Shown one piece after another: positions 16,766-25,628 of a stretch of 64,000 nt of DNA; positions within the stretch are counted from its first letter, which is position 1; every line of letters begins with the position of its first letter. Origin of the DNA: BQJU01 sp965229635 (lineage in GTDB: Bacteria > Bacteroidota > Bacteroidia > Chitinophagales > Saprospiraceae); contig OZ245894.1 of NCBI GenBank assembly GCA_965229635.1, positions 7,998,001 through 8,062,000 of the forward strand, given 5' to 3'. Position numbers and translations under genes: made by a program. The notes under the pieces are model-generated. The model saw only the letters and a program-made list of their open reading frames with translations. It did no database searches and had not been told where the DNA came from.

Positions 16766-16951
16766 ATGGCCAAAAAGAAAAAAGAAGAAGAAAAGCCTGA
16801 CGTACACGATGAATTAAAAGGCTTTGACATCCGGATTAACGAATTCGGAGAGATCATTTCCAATCTGGAAGTGGACAAACTCAACGATTTTCTGGACGAT
16901 CAGGTGGACGACAAGAAACTCCGCTGGCGTCAGGATGAAGAAGAAGAATAG
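16766..16951 (+). CDS. Small charged conserved protein downstream of gltX
   Basis: This 61-residue protein has a lysine-rich start (MAKKKKEEEKP) and very acidic end (RWRQDEEEE). The middle, ELKGFDIRINEFGEII, and NDFLDDQVDDKKL resemble a small protein often seen in Bacteroidota genomes, with no known function. It starts 15 bp after gltX and is probably co-transcribed. Its size, charge and closeness suggest a cytoplasmic partner or a disordered accessory factor, but nothing here proves it. Confidence 0.68.
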   Translation: MAKKKKEEEKPDVHDELKGFDIRINEFGEIISNLEVDKLNDFLDDQVDDKKLRWRQDEEEE

Positions 16952-16985
16952 AAACAGTTTACACTTGGATCCAAATTGAATATAG

Positions 16986-17030
16986 GCGCCGTATCAAATC
17001 ATGCCCTAAGATCATAATTTGATGCGGTGC
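16986..17030. terminator. Imperfect hairpin after the gltX operon
   Basis: The arms GCGCCGTATCAAATCATG (16986-17003) and CATAATTTGATGCGGTGC (17013-17030) pair at 15 of 18 positions across a 9-base loop. It lies 35 bp after the last gltX-operon stop. There is no strong T run, so termination is only a guess. Confidence 0.4.
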
Positions 17031-17167
17031 TTTGAACGCCACATCCTTGACCATTTTTGTCTTAAAAAGTGATCAGGACAGAACAAAAGAGAAAACTACA
17101 GTATTCCCGTAATCTGCGATTTGCCCAATTATTTAAGTAAAGATTGGAGAGATTTTAATATTTTGCA

Positions 17168-17234
17168 GGATATACCCGACGTTAAATGGTTTGGGAAAAT
17201 GATAAACTCAAACCATTTAAGTCGGTATATATCC
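17168..17234. repeat. 25-bp inverted repeat upstream of the giant adhesin
   Basis: The arms start GGATATACCCGACG (17168-17192) and end TCGGTATATATCC (17210-17234), and match at about 22 of 25 positions around a 17-base loop. It is in the 478-bp spacer 16952-17429, upstream of the putative adhesin promoter at 17330. A 76-codon frame over it (17121-17351) has no protein features. Function unknown: regulatory hairpin, or a mobile-element remnant. Confidence 0.55.
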
Positions 17235-17284
17235 ATGATCCACAAAAACCGGTATCCCATGAAATTAACACAACTTCCTGTTCG

Positions 17285-17337
17285 GAGGAGGCTGCTCCTC
17301 AGTCAAATGCTAAAATTCAGCGCTTTTCCTAACTTTG
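17285..17337 (+). promoter_or_regulatory. Candidate promoter region of the giant adhesin gene
   Basis: TAACTTTG at 17330-17337 is an exact -7 element (TAnnTTTG), about 90 bp before the adhesin start at 17430. The -33 TTG is missing at the normal distance, which often means an activator is needed. A palindrome, GAGGAG-GCTG-CTCCTC (17285-17300), lies about 30 bp further upstream and could be an activator site. Confidence 0.4.
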
Positions 17338-17429
17338 TAATCAAACCATAACAAACACACTGGAAAACACCTGCCCGTAAATAAATGTGTTGGTTGCAAA
17401 AGTAATCCCTTTATATAAACATACGGAAT

Positions 17430-20400
17430 ATGAAAAGACGACTACAAAGCCCAGTGTGGCCCGGTCTTTTAACTTATGTGAGCTTATTCTTGATCAGTCT
17501 GCAATTTGCTACTCCCCTGTTGGCAAACATACCAAGCAATGACGATCCGCCAATGTTCATTGACGCTGTACCTAATGATACAACCGTCAATTGTATTGGA
17601 CATTTCCCAGCCCCCATTACGCTTACCGCAATGGATGACATGGGTAATGAGTTTGAAGTGACGCCAACGGATGTCCCGGCAATCGGTGACATCATGAACT
17701 GTGAAGGGGCAACGGTAACCCGTACCTGGGTGGCCATGGACGGCGGTGGCGAAATGACGACCGTCTCTCAAACCATCGAGGTTTTACCCGATATGCAGGG
17801 GCCAGTCATGCCGGTTCCCGAAGTGAGGGACACCGTGAGCTGTGAGCTAAGCAGCCTGGATGGGCCCACCAACCCGTTGCGCTATGACGCATGGCTCAAT
17901 GGGGTTAGCCTCTTCGTTTCTACCATGGTGGAGGATAGTTGTGGCTCGATCTTCAACATCACCAATGATGCCCCTATGGACTACGAAAATGACTGTGGGA
18001 CGCTTACCGTTACCTACACCATTTCCGATCCGTGTATGAACGAAACCCAGTGGTCGGCCTATTATACTGTGCTCGACACCGTAGCTCCGGTGCTCGACGG
18101 ACTACCAACAGATACCTTGTATCTGAGCTGTGAAGATCCGATACCGGGAGTACCAACGGTTACGGCAATGGATAATTGTGCAGGTATACTGACGCCCACT
18201 TTCGTGGAAAACAATCTACAGGATACCTCCATAACGTGCAATAACTTTGAGTATACCATTTTCCGAACCTGGAGTGCGACTGATAGTTGCGGCAATACGA
18301 CGGAATTTGAGCAGGTAATCATCGTTAATGACGATACCGCTCCAACCTTCTCCGCACCTCCGGCGTTAACGATCAATTGTTCTGATGATCCCAGTGACCT
18401 TGGGCTAACCGGGATGATTTCCGGGCTCGATGACAATTGCACGCCGCTCGACTCTATCGAAGTGAGCTATTCCGACATGGGAACCGATACGATTTGCGAC
18501 TATTCCTACACCATTCTCAGAACCTGGGAGGCTCGTGACCTTTGCGGAAATATTACCGTAAGGCAACAATCCATCATGGTTGTCGACAACGAAGCGCCAA
18601 CCTTCACTGTTCCGGGCGATACGACCCTGAGTTGTGATCAGGCTACTGAGATTGCAATCACCGGACAGCCCACCAATGTGACGGATAATTGTGATCCTTC
18701 TCCCGCAGTGAGTAGTGAAGACCTGGTGAGTGATGGAAGTTGTCCAAATGAATACACCATCACCCGAACCTGGACGGTAACCGATGCCTGTGGGCTGGAA
18801 ACCAGTATGATACAAACCATTACGGTCATTGATACGATGCGGCCGTTTTTCTCTTCCGCACCCGATGATTTGATCCTCAACTGTACCGATGGGCTCGATA
18901 TTCAGCAGGAATTCGACAACTGGATCAATACGCAGGCCGGTGCTACGGCCATCGACAATTGTAGCCTGGAAGAAGACCTGACCTGGTCGGTGTTTAATGC
19001 CGGCACAATGGACCCCGCTACGCTTCCTGCCCTGGTGTGCCCATCACCAAGTGATACCTTGCGGCAGCAAATGATCGATATTGTCGTTTCCGACGAATGT
19101 GGTAATACCCGGACCATTTCGGCTATGTTTGCCCTGATCGATAAGGTAGCCCCCGAAATCCGCGAATGCCCCGATGGTGCGATCGTCCCCACTGACCCCG
19201 GTCTGTGTGAGGCCTCATATACCCTTGTGCCTCCGGTCATCGAGGACGCCTGCGCCGAAGGCTACTCTACCGAGATGCTTTCGGGTGGTGCCGTGCTTAC
19301 CAGTCAGGCCATGCCCGGTGAAGAAGAAACAACCCCGGTCGATACGATCATCATTGACCTGACCTCAGCCTTGCCACTCCCCATCAACGCCCTCGGAGAT
19401 GGGACATTAACCGTGGGGCTGATCGGTGTAGATGCAGAGGCGGCCACTGAATACTTTAACGTATATGGAGAAAATGGGACCTTCCTGGGCATTACGGAAG
19501 CAACTCCTGGACAGTGTCAGAATTCTGACACCCTGCTTACCATCACGGCCGAACAGATCAACACCTGGATGTCGGATGGTACCATGACCATCATGCTGGC
19601 GCCAAATGTACCGGCTGATGCCCGCTTCGCCATCAACCAGATTTGTAATCCGGTGGGTAGTGTAACGCTCGACTTGTCATTTACCGTAAAGAATTTTGGT
19701 GGTATTGTTTATGAATACCGCATTGATGATAATGCAAAAGTGATGGTTGATCCCATCCAGCCAGTTGATGTCACACTGGCTCAGGGCAACCACGTCATTA
19801 AATATTTTGCCACCGATTGTGCGGGCAATATGGATAGTTGCTCCTACGCCATTACTGTTCGCGACGAAGAAGCACCGGTAATTGACTGCCCGGCCGACCT
19901 GGTCGTCAGCCTGGCAGAAGACTCCTGTACCGTTACGGTGGATATCCCATTGCCTTTAAGTGCCACCGATAACTGTGCCGTATACGATGGCTATAGCCAA
20001 ACCGTACCAGCGGATACCGCTTCGGCCTATCTGACCTTTGCCTATGATCCCAACCTGACCGATTATTTGCCGGAGGTCAGAACATTGAACTTTACCGGCG
20101 TGGCGGCCAATGCCTACGGCCCGGTTCAGCTACAGCTTAATCTGCAGGGAGACATCAATGATGTAAATGCCTTCTTCATCATTAGAGGAGAATCCGGCCT
20201 AACCCTGGGGAATACTTATGGTAGTGGAGCCAGTTGTAGCACTCCCGGACAAAAAACCATTACGATTAGCACGGCGCAGTTTAACGAATGGGCGGCCGAC
20301 GGCGTGCTGACCATTACCGTGCACCCCAACAATATTCAAGTGCCTCCGGGTGGCCCCGGCGATGGCATTAACCCCTGTAATCCGGGAATTGTCACTAATG

Positions 20401-23400
20401 ATGGAGACATCGATAGTACGAGCTATCTATTTGGTACGCTCCGCTATTCCAGCTTAACGCCAACTTTCTATGCGCAGGGAGCTAACCCAATTCCGCCGAC
20501 AACGATTATGCTCCCCGGCGTAATCCCCACTTACGAGTTTAGCAGAGGAGAAACTCAGATTTTCTATCTGGTAGATGACCAGGCCAACAATCTGGGGATG
20601 TGTGATTTTCAAATTACGGTTCAGGACGATATCGCTCCGACGGCTGTCTGCCAGGATATTGGGATTTTGGAAATCAATCCCTCCGGACTACAAACTGAAG
20701 TGGTGGATGTGACCGAAGTAGACGACGGCAGTTTTGACAACTGCGGTATTGATACAATGTACATTACACCAAGTACCTTCACCTGTGCTGATGCCGGATC
20801 ACCGGTTGATGTGACCCTGACGGTCATCGATACAGCTGGCAATACGGGTACCTGCACCACTACCGTTGGTATTTCCTTAGCCAAACCGGCCCCAACTTTC
20901 AACTCTGGCCTTTGTGGTGGTGACACCCTTTTCCTTTTCGCCAACCCACCTGCACCAGGGCCTCAGGCCTACACCTATCGGTGGTTTTTTGATGGCGATG
21001 TGGTAGGCAATACACAAAACATAGTTCTTCCCAATATTGATCCAAGTTTTTCTGGTTTTTACACCGTACGAGTCACCGGCGCTATTGGTGGCTGTTCTTC
21101 TGAAGAATCAGTATTTGTGCCGGTCATCGTACCGCCGCTTGAGCCTGCATTAACCAGCCCAACTACGGTCTGTACGGTAGATAATATTGTGCTCAGCACA
21201 CCGGATTTTCCTTCCGGAGAAAATGTAATGTTTAAGTGGTACGAAGGTATGCCACCCAATGGTACACTTTTGGCAACAACCACTACTCAATCCTATACCA
21301 TCCCCGGCCCGCAAGCTGTGGGTAGCCGTCAGTTTTATCTGATTATTGAAGCCAATGGTTGTGAATCCTCCCCATCCGATCCGCTAACCGTCAATTCAGT
21401 GGTTAAACCCATTGCCATGGTCACCTATTCGGATACCACGGAATGTGCAGGAGAAACCATCAACCTCGGTGCCCAGATGATATCAGGTAATGTAACCTAC
21501 TTCTGGTCGGGACCTGGCTTCAGTTCTATCATTCCATTTCCGGCTATCGGCCCATTGGAAGAAGTAGATGAGGGCTTCTACTATCTGGTAGTCAACCGAG
21601 GCGGTTGTATGTCAGAGCCGGATTCCGTTTTTGTAGACGTAAAACCCAAGCCAGCTCGACCAAACCTGTTTACCAACTCCCCCATTTGTGAGGGAGAAAG
21701 TCTGGTACTCACCACCACCGCTTCCGGAGCCAGTGCCTACCATTGGTTAAGAAACGGTGTGGAAATGGCGGTTACGGCTACGCCCAGCTACACCATACCG
21801 GTAGCCAATGCTACCCACAATGGCCCCTGGACGGTCATCGTGACCAAAAATGGCTGCGATTCCGATCCTTCGCTGGTGAGCCAGGCCATTGTACGTCAGT
21901 TGCCCATCGCCAGTGCAACGGCAACGCCTGAATCGGTTTGTCTGGGCGACGCCTTCCAGTTGTTTGCCATGCCCCAGGGGGCAACCTACGAATGGAATGG
22001 CCCGGGCATTTCGCCAAGATTTATTCCAAATCCAATTATCAACAATACCACCGGGGCCAATGAGGGGCTTTACACGCTGGAGGTAACCCTCAACGGTTGT
22101 TCTGATACGGCCTCGGTATATGTAGAAATGCTCGACCGGGTGGATATATTGAATGTTACTTCAAATGCACCATCCTGTCTGAATGGCCCAACTGACATTC
22201 AGCTGACGCCAACGGTATTTCCACTAGACAATAATAATGGCTATCAATACCAATGGAGTGGACCGGCTTCTTATTCTTCTAATTCAAAAGTAGCCACCAT
22301 TTCCGGTGCTACGGCGGCGGTATATCGTGGAGAATACTTCCTGACCGTCACTTCTACTGAAGGTTGTGAAACAGTACTGGATTCCGCATTCTTCCTTGAC
22401 ATCCGGGACATTCCGGTTATGCCCAGTGCACCGACGACCGTGACTGGTTCCGTGCAGTTTTGTCAGGGTGACCAGATTACACTTACTACGACCCCTTATT
22501 CGGGGAATAATGTGACCTATTACTGGACCTTACCCGGAGGTGGTGGTACCCAGACGACGACCACGCCAATGTTGGTAATCAACTCCGCCTCTCCTGCTTT
22601 AAATACCGGCAATTACCGGGTGCAGGTATTGGTAGATGGCTGTCAGTCGCCAAGTTCACCGCCGAGAATGATCACGGTTTATGCCAAACCAAACCTGACG
22701 GCAACGAGCAATAGCCCAGTCTGTCGGGGAGATCAGATCCTGTTGAATGCCCTGCATTTCGACAACAGTATGTACAGCTGGTTTGGGCCAGATGACTTTA
22801 GCTCTGCCCTGGAAGATCCGGTCAACAACTCTAACAACCAGAGCATGGCTTTTGGCACTTATCGCGTAGTTGTTGCTGTCAATGGCTGTGCTTCTGATAC
22901 TGTTTATGTGGAGGTGGAAGTAAAAGACCGCCCGCAGGAACCGGAACCGCTGACCATTTCACCAATTTGTGCAAGCAACGGAGGGGCTACCCTTTCACTT
23001 GATATCGCTCCGGGTTCAGCCACTACGGGAGCTACCTACAGTTGGTACAACAACCCGGCCGGCACCAATGCACTGGCGCCGGCATCGGCTGATCCAAACC
23101 TGATTTTGACGGATTTTAGCAACTATCCTACGGATGGCATCTATCAATTTTACGCTCGTGCGAACCTGAATGGCTGTGCATCCAGCATATCCGATCCGGT
23201 ACCCGTACAAATCAATTACATCCCTAACATCTCGCCCTTTGCGGGATTGGATACCCTGGTTTGTGATGGTACGCTGGTCAACCTCAGTGCCGAAGTACCC
23301 AGCATCGGAACCGGAAGATGGAGTCAGGTGGGTGGCAGTACTGCCGGTGTGACCATTACCAACCCAATGCAGCCATCTACTGTGGTCAACGGGCTCAACA

Positions 23401-24554
23401 TTGCCGGTAGTCCTTATAGCTTCCGCTGGACACTATCCAACGGCGCTTGTACCAATTATGCTTCCGATGACATTGAAGTTACGCTCAGTCAGGGAGAAGA
23501 AGCCATGACTGGCGGAAACTTCGTGGCCTGTTTCGACGAGGAGATCAACCTTAATGCCTTCGCTCCTACCGGGCCATCCAGCATTGGTATCTGGAGCCAG
23601 CTGCCCGCACAGGAAACACCAGGTGGTGTTGGCATCGTTGATTCGCTCAACCCAAGCACGATGGTAACGGGACTTAGGCCCGACAATATTTACACCTTCT
23701 TCTGGACCGTTACCAGCGATTGTGGAGAAGATGTGCAGGAAATCAATGTCATCATCTCCGATCCCAATCCACGGGCCGGAGCAGACGAAATTTTTTGTAA
23801 TAACGATAGGACTGGATCCCTCTCAGCTATGGACCCAACAATGGGTAGTAGTGGGCAATGGACCTCCATAAACCCCGAGGTGATCATTGACTTTCCAAAT
23901 AATGAAACGACCACGGTACGGAACCTGCAACCGGGTGAAAACAGATTTGTCTGGACTATCGATGATGCCATTTGTGATGCTCAGGATACCGTGGTGCTCT
24001 TCTACAAGGTGCCGCCTGTACCCACTGATGACGTTGTTGCGGTAGCCTTTGGCGAAGCCACTCCATTTGATGTATTACTCAATGATGTGGTTCCTCCCGG
24101 ATCGATGGCCTCGGTACTTAATGGCCCGAATGAAGGAAGCGTAGTTGCGGATGCAGAAGGCTTTGTCTATACCCCACCGATCAATTTTGTGGGCAGTGAA
24201 GTGATGACCTACCAAATCGAAAGTGAAGGTTGTGAAACGGTAACCGCTACTGTCCAGTTTGAAGTAGGAGAAGGCGCCGCCTGTAAGGTACCATCCATCA
24301 TCACGCCCAACGGTGACGGCATCAACGACCAGTTTGTAGTGCCATGTTTGCTGGATGTGCAGCGTTTCCCCAATAGTTCAGTCATTATATTCAACCGCTG
24401 GGGCGATGAAGTTTTCCGTTCAAGGATACCCTACCAAAACAATTGGCAAGGGACCTACAACGGAGAAGAACTACCGGCCGACACCTACTTCTACGTAGTA
24501 GATTTTGGCAATGATACTGAGCCGGAAAGTGGTTATGTAGTCATTCAACGATAA
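17430..24554 (+). CDS. Giant HYR/Ig-repeat surface adhesin with type B T9SS sorting domain
   Basis: This 2374-residue protein has a signal peptide (about 1-33, ending LLANI). Residues about 40-1150 are HYR-type repeats, each with NCxxxxxxxxTxxDNC-like and AxDxCGN motifs, for example DNCTPLD, RTWEARDLCGNIT, VVDNEAPTF. Two HYR units hold inserted modules of about 120-150 residues (nt 19335-19695 and 20010-20475). From about 1150 to 2190 come Ig-like repeats with conserved Cys (SPICEGESLVLTT, SNAPSCLNG). Near 2195-2280 there is a cadherin-like unit, then the type B sorting domain IITPNGDGINDQFVVPC with FNRWGDEVF to the end. It should be exported by the T9SS and serve as an adhesin or surface filament, with the PorP/SprF and OmpA genes next to it. 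Confidence 0.93.
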   Translation: MKRRLQSPVWPGLLTYVSLFLISLQFATPLLANIPSNDDPPMFIDAVPNDTTVNCIGHFPAPITLTAMDDMGNEFEVTPTDVPAIGDIMNCEGATVTRTWVAMDGGGEMTTVSQTIEVLPDMQGPVMPVPEVRDTVSCELSSLDGPTNPLRYDAWLNGVSLFVSTMVEDSCGSIFNITNDAPMDYENDCGTLTVTYTISDPCMNETQWSAYYTVLDTVAPVLDGLPTDTLYLSCEDPIPGVPTVTAMDNCAGILTPTFVENNLQDTSITCNNFEYTIFRTWSATDSCGNTTEFEQVIIVNDDTAPTFSAPPALTINCSDDPSDLGLTGMISGLDDNCTPLDSIEVSYSDMGTDTICDYSYTILRTWEARDLCGNITVRQQSIMVVDNEAPTFTVPGDTTLSCDQATEIAITGQPTNVTDNCDPSPAVSSEDLVSDGSCPNEYTITRTWTVTDACGLETSMIQTITVIDTMRPFFSSAPDDLILNCTDGLDIQQEFDNWINTQAGATAIDNCSLEEDLTWSVFNAGTMDPATLPALVCPSPSDTLRQQMIDIVVSDECGNTRTISAMFALIDKVAPEIRECPDGAIVPTDPGLCEASYTLVPPVIEDACAEGYSTEMLSGGAVLTSQAMPGEEETTPVDTIIIDLTSALPLPINALGDGTLTVGLIGVDAEAATEYFNVYGENGTFLGITEATPGQCQNSDTLLTITAEQINTWMSDGTMTIMLAPNVPADARFAINQICNPVGSVTLDLSFTVKNFGGIVYEYRIDDNAKVMVDPIQPVDVTLAQGNHVIKYFATDCAGNMDSCSYAITVRDEEAPVIDCPADLVVSLAEDSCTVTVDIPLPLSATDNCAVYDGYSQTVPADTASAYLTFAYDPNLTDYLPEVRTLNFTGVAANAYGPVQLQLNLQGDINDVNAFFIIRGESGLTLGNTYGSGASCSTPGQKTITISTAQFNEWAADGVLTITVHPNNIQVPPGGPGDGINPCNPGIVTNDGDIDSTSYLFGTLRYSSLTPTFYAQGANPIPPTTIMLPGVIPTYEFSRGETQIFYLVDDQANNLGMCDFQITVQDDIAPTAVCQDIGILEINPSGLQTEVVDVTEVDDGSFDNCGIDTMYITPSTFTCADAGSPVDVTLTVIDTAGNTGTCTTTVGISLAKPAPTFNSGLCGGDTLFLFANPPAPGPQAYTYRWFFDGDVVGNTQNIVLPNIDPSFSGFYTVRVTGAIGGCSSEESVFVPVIVPPLEPALTSPTTVCTVDNIVLSTPDFPSGENVMFKWYEGMPPNGTLLATTTTQSYTIPGPQAVGSRQFYLIIEANGCESSPSDPLTVNSVVKPIAMVTYSDTTECAGETINLGAQMISGNVTYFWSGPGFSSIIPFPAIGPLEEVDEGFYYLVVNRGGCMSEPDSVFVDVKPKPARPNLFTNSPICEGESLVLTTTASGASAYHWLRNGVEMAVTATPSYTIPVANATHNGPWTVIVTKNGCDSDPSLVSQAIVRQLPIASATATPESVCLGDAFQLFAMPQGATYEWNGPGISPRFIPNPIINNTTGANEGLYTLEVTLNGCSDTASVYVEMLDRVDILNVTSNAPSCLNGPTDIQLTPTVFPLDNNNGYQYQWSGPASYSSNSKVATISGATAAVYRGEYFLTVTSTEGCETVLDSAFFLDIRDIPVMPSAPTTVTGSVQFCQGDQITLTTTPYSGNNVTYYWTLPGGGGTQTTTTPMLVINSASPALNTGNYRVQVLVDGCQSPSSPPRMITVYAKPNLTATSNSPVCRGDQILLNALHFDNSMYSWFGPDDFSSALEDPVNNSNNQSMAFGTYRVVVAVNGCASDTVYVEVEVKDRPQEPEPLTISPICASNGGATLSLDIAPGSATTGATYSWYNNPAGTNALAPASADPNLILTDFSNYPTDGIYQFYARANLNGCASSISDPVPVQINYIPNISPFAGLDTLVCDGTLVNLSAEVPSIGTGRWSQVGGSTAGVTITNPMQPSTVVNGLNIAGSPYSFRWTLSNGACTNYASDDIEVTLSQGEEAMTGGNFVACFDEEINLNAFAPTGPSSIGIWSQLPAQETPGGVGIVDSLNPSTMVTGLRPDNIYTFFWTVTSDCGEDVQEINVIISDPNPRAGADEIFCNNDRTGSLSAMDPTMGSSGQWTSINPEVIIDFPNNETTTVRNLQPGENRFVWTIDDAICDAQDTVVLFYKVPPVPTDDVVAVAFGEATPFDVLLNDVVPPGSMASVLNGPNEGSVVADAEGFVYTPPINFVGSEVMTYQIESEGCETVTATVQFEVGEGAACKVPSIITPNGDGINDQFVVPCLLDVQRFPNSSVIIFNRWGDEVFRSRIPYQNNWQGTYNGEELPADTYFYVVDFGNDTEPESGYVVIQR

Positions 24555-24617
24555 TCGAAAATGGCATGTCTCTCAGTTGGGTGGCATGCCCATCCCAAAA
24601 TTTCGAAATCATATAAT

Positions 24618-25571
24618 ATGAAAAATAAATTTACCCTGATCATCGCAATGTGCTTCCTGACCCTGACCGCTTTTGGTCAGCAGGAAGATCAGTTTACCCA
24701 GTTTATGTATTATAAAATGGGCTTCAATCCAGGCTATGCCGGCAGTAATGACGGGGCCTGCATCTCCCTCATTGCCCGCAACCAGTGGCTGGGTTTGGAA
24801 GGAGCGCCACAAACGCAATTGCTGACTTTCAATATGCCGCTTTTTAACAAAAAGGTGGGTGTTGGTGCCAGCGTGATTCGCCACACCATTGGAATCACTG
24901 AGCGCTATACCGGTGAAGCGGTCTATTCCTACCGCATCCGTATGGGGCGTGGTACTTTGGGCATTGGTGTGCAGGGGTCGCTGCGATTGTTGCGCATGAA
25001 CTACTCCGATGCGGAGGCCACCCAACCGGTGGAGAGCGACGATGCCATTCCAGGAGATTTGCAAAGTAAGTATGTTCCCAACTTCGGCGCGGGGCTCTAC
25101 TACAGTGACAACCGCTTTTATATCGGGTTTTCCATCCCTCGTTTTCTGGAAAACAACATCGACCTGGCCGACCTGGATCAGACCATTTCCAAGGAGGTCA
25201 CGCATATGTATTTGATGGGCGGATTGCTGATTGACCTGGGCGACAAGGTTAAAATGCAGCCACAAATGCTTTTAAAGTACGTAAAAAGCGCTCCTTTTGA
25301 TGGAGATGCAAATTTGAATTTTATCTTTGCTGATAGAATCACTGCCGGATTGTCTTACCGAATTGGAGGATCGAAGAGAAGTGGTATTGGTGAATCCATC
25401 GGATTGGTATTGGGTGCCCAACTTTCAGAAAGCATTCTTTTCGGAATTTCCTATGATGCAACTTTATCGGAACTTAGATCGTATAGTAATGGATCTGTAG
25501 AAGGGGTCTTTCGTTATTGTATCGGTGGAAGATCGGAAGGTGAGGAATATGTAAGTCCACGATTTTTTTAA
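24618..25571 (+). CDS. PorP/SprF family type IX secretion membrane protein
   Basis: I start at ATG 24618 (MKNKFTLIIAMCF), giving 317 residues with a signal peptide ending AFGQQ; the ATG at 24561 precedes it without sense. The family signature is in QFTQFMYYKMGFNPGYAGS at about 24-42, followed by amphipathic strands of an outer-membrane barrel, for example VGVGASVIRHTIGITERYTGEAVYSYRI. SprF-type proteins help the T9SS export or attach one specific partner; here that must be the 2374-residue adhesin ending 63 bp upstream. The gene is part of an adhesin-PorP-OmpA operon. The C-terminus, GEEYVSPRFF, ends in aromatics as barrel proteins do. Confidence 0.92.
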   Translation: MKNKFTLIIAMCFLTLTAFGQQEDQFTQFMYYKMGFNPGYAGSNDGACISLIARNQWLGLEGAPQTQLLTFNMPLFNKKVGVGASVIRHTIGITERYTGEAVYSYRIRMGRGTLGIGVQGSLRLLRMNYSDAEATQPVESDDAIPGDLQSKYVPNFGAGLYYSDNRFYIGFSIPRFLENNIDLADLDQTISKEVTHMYLMGGLLIDLGDKVKMQPQMLLKYVKSAPFDGDANLNFIFADRITAGLSYRIGGSKRSGIGESIGLVLGAQLSESILFGISYDATLSELRSYSNGSVEGVFRYCIGGRSEGEEYVSPRFF

Positions 25572-25615
25572 CTTAGTTTAAAACATAAGAAAGGGGAAGG
25601 AATTTCGCAAATCAT

Positions 25616-25623
25616 TAAATTTG
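25616..25623 (+). promoter_or_regulatory. Possible -7 element just before the OmpA gene
   Basis: TAAATTTG is an exact -7 consensus, ending 5 bp before the ATG at 25629. If used it would give a nearly leaderless mRNA. No -33 TTG is found at 19-20 bp, so it may be chance, or an internal promoter needing an activator. Confidence 0.35.
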
Positions 25624-25628
25624 GGACT

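Noticed and set aside
17121..17351. 76-codon ORF between the gltX operon and the adhesin
   Set aside because: It runs across the large inverted repeat and the putative promoter, has no family-like motif and no plausible start context.
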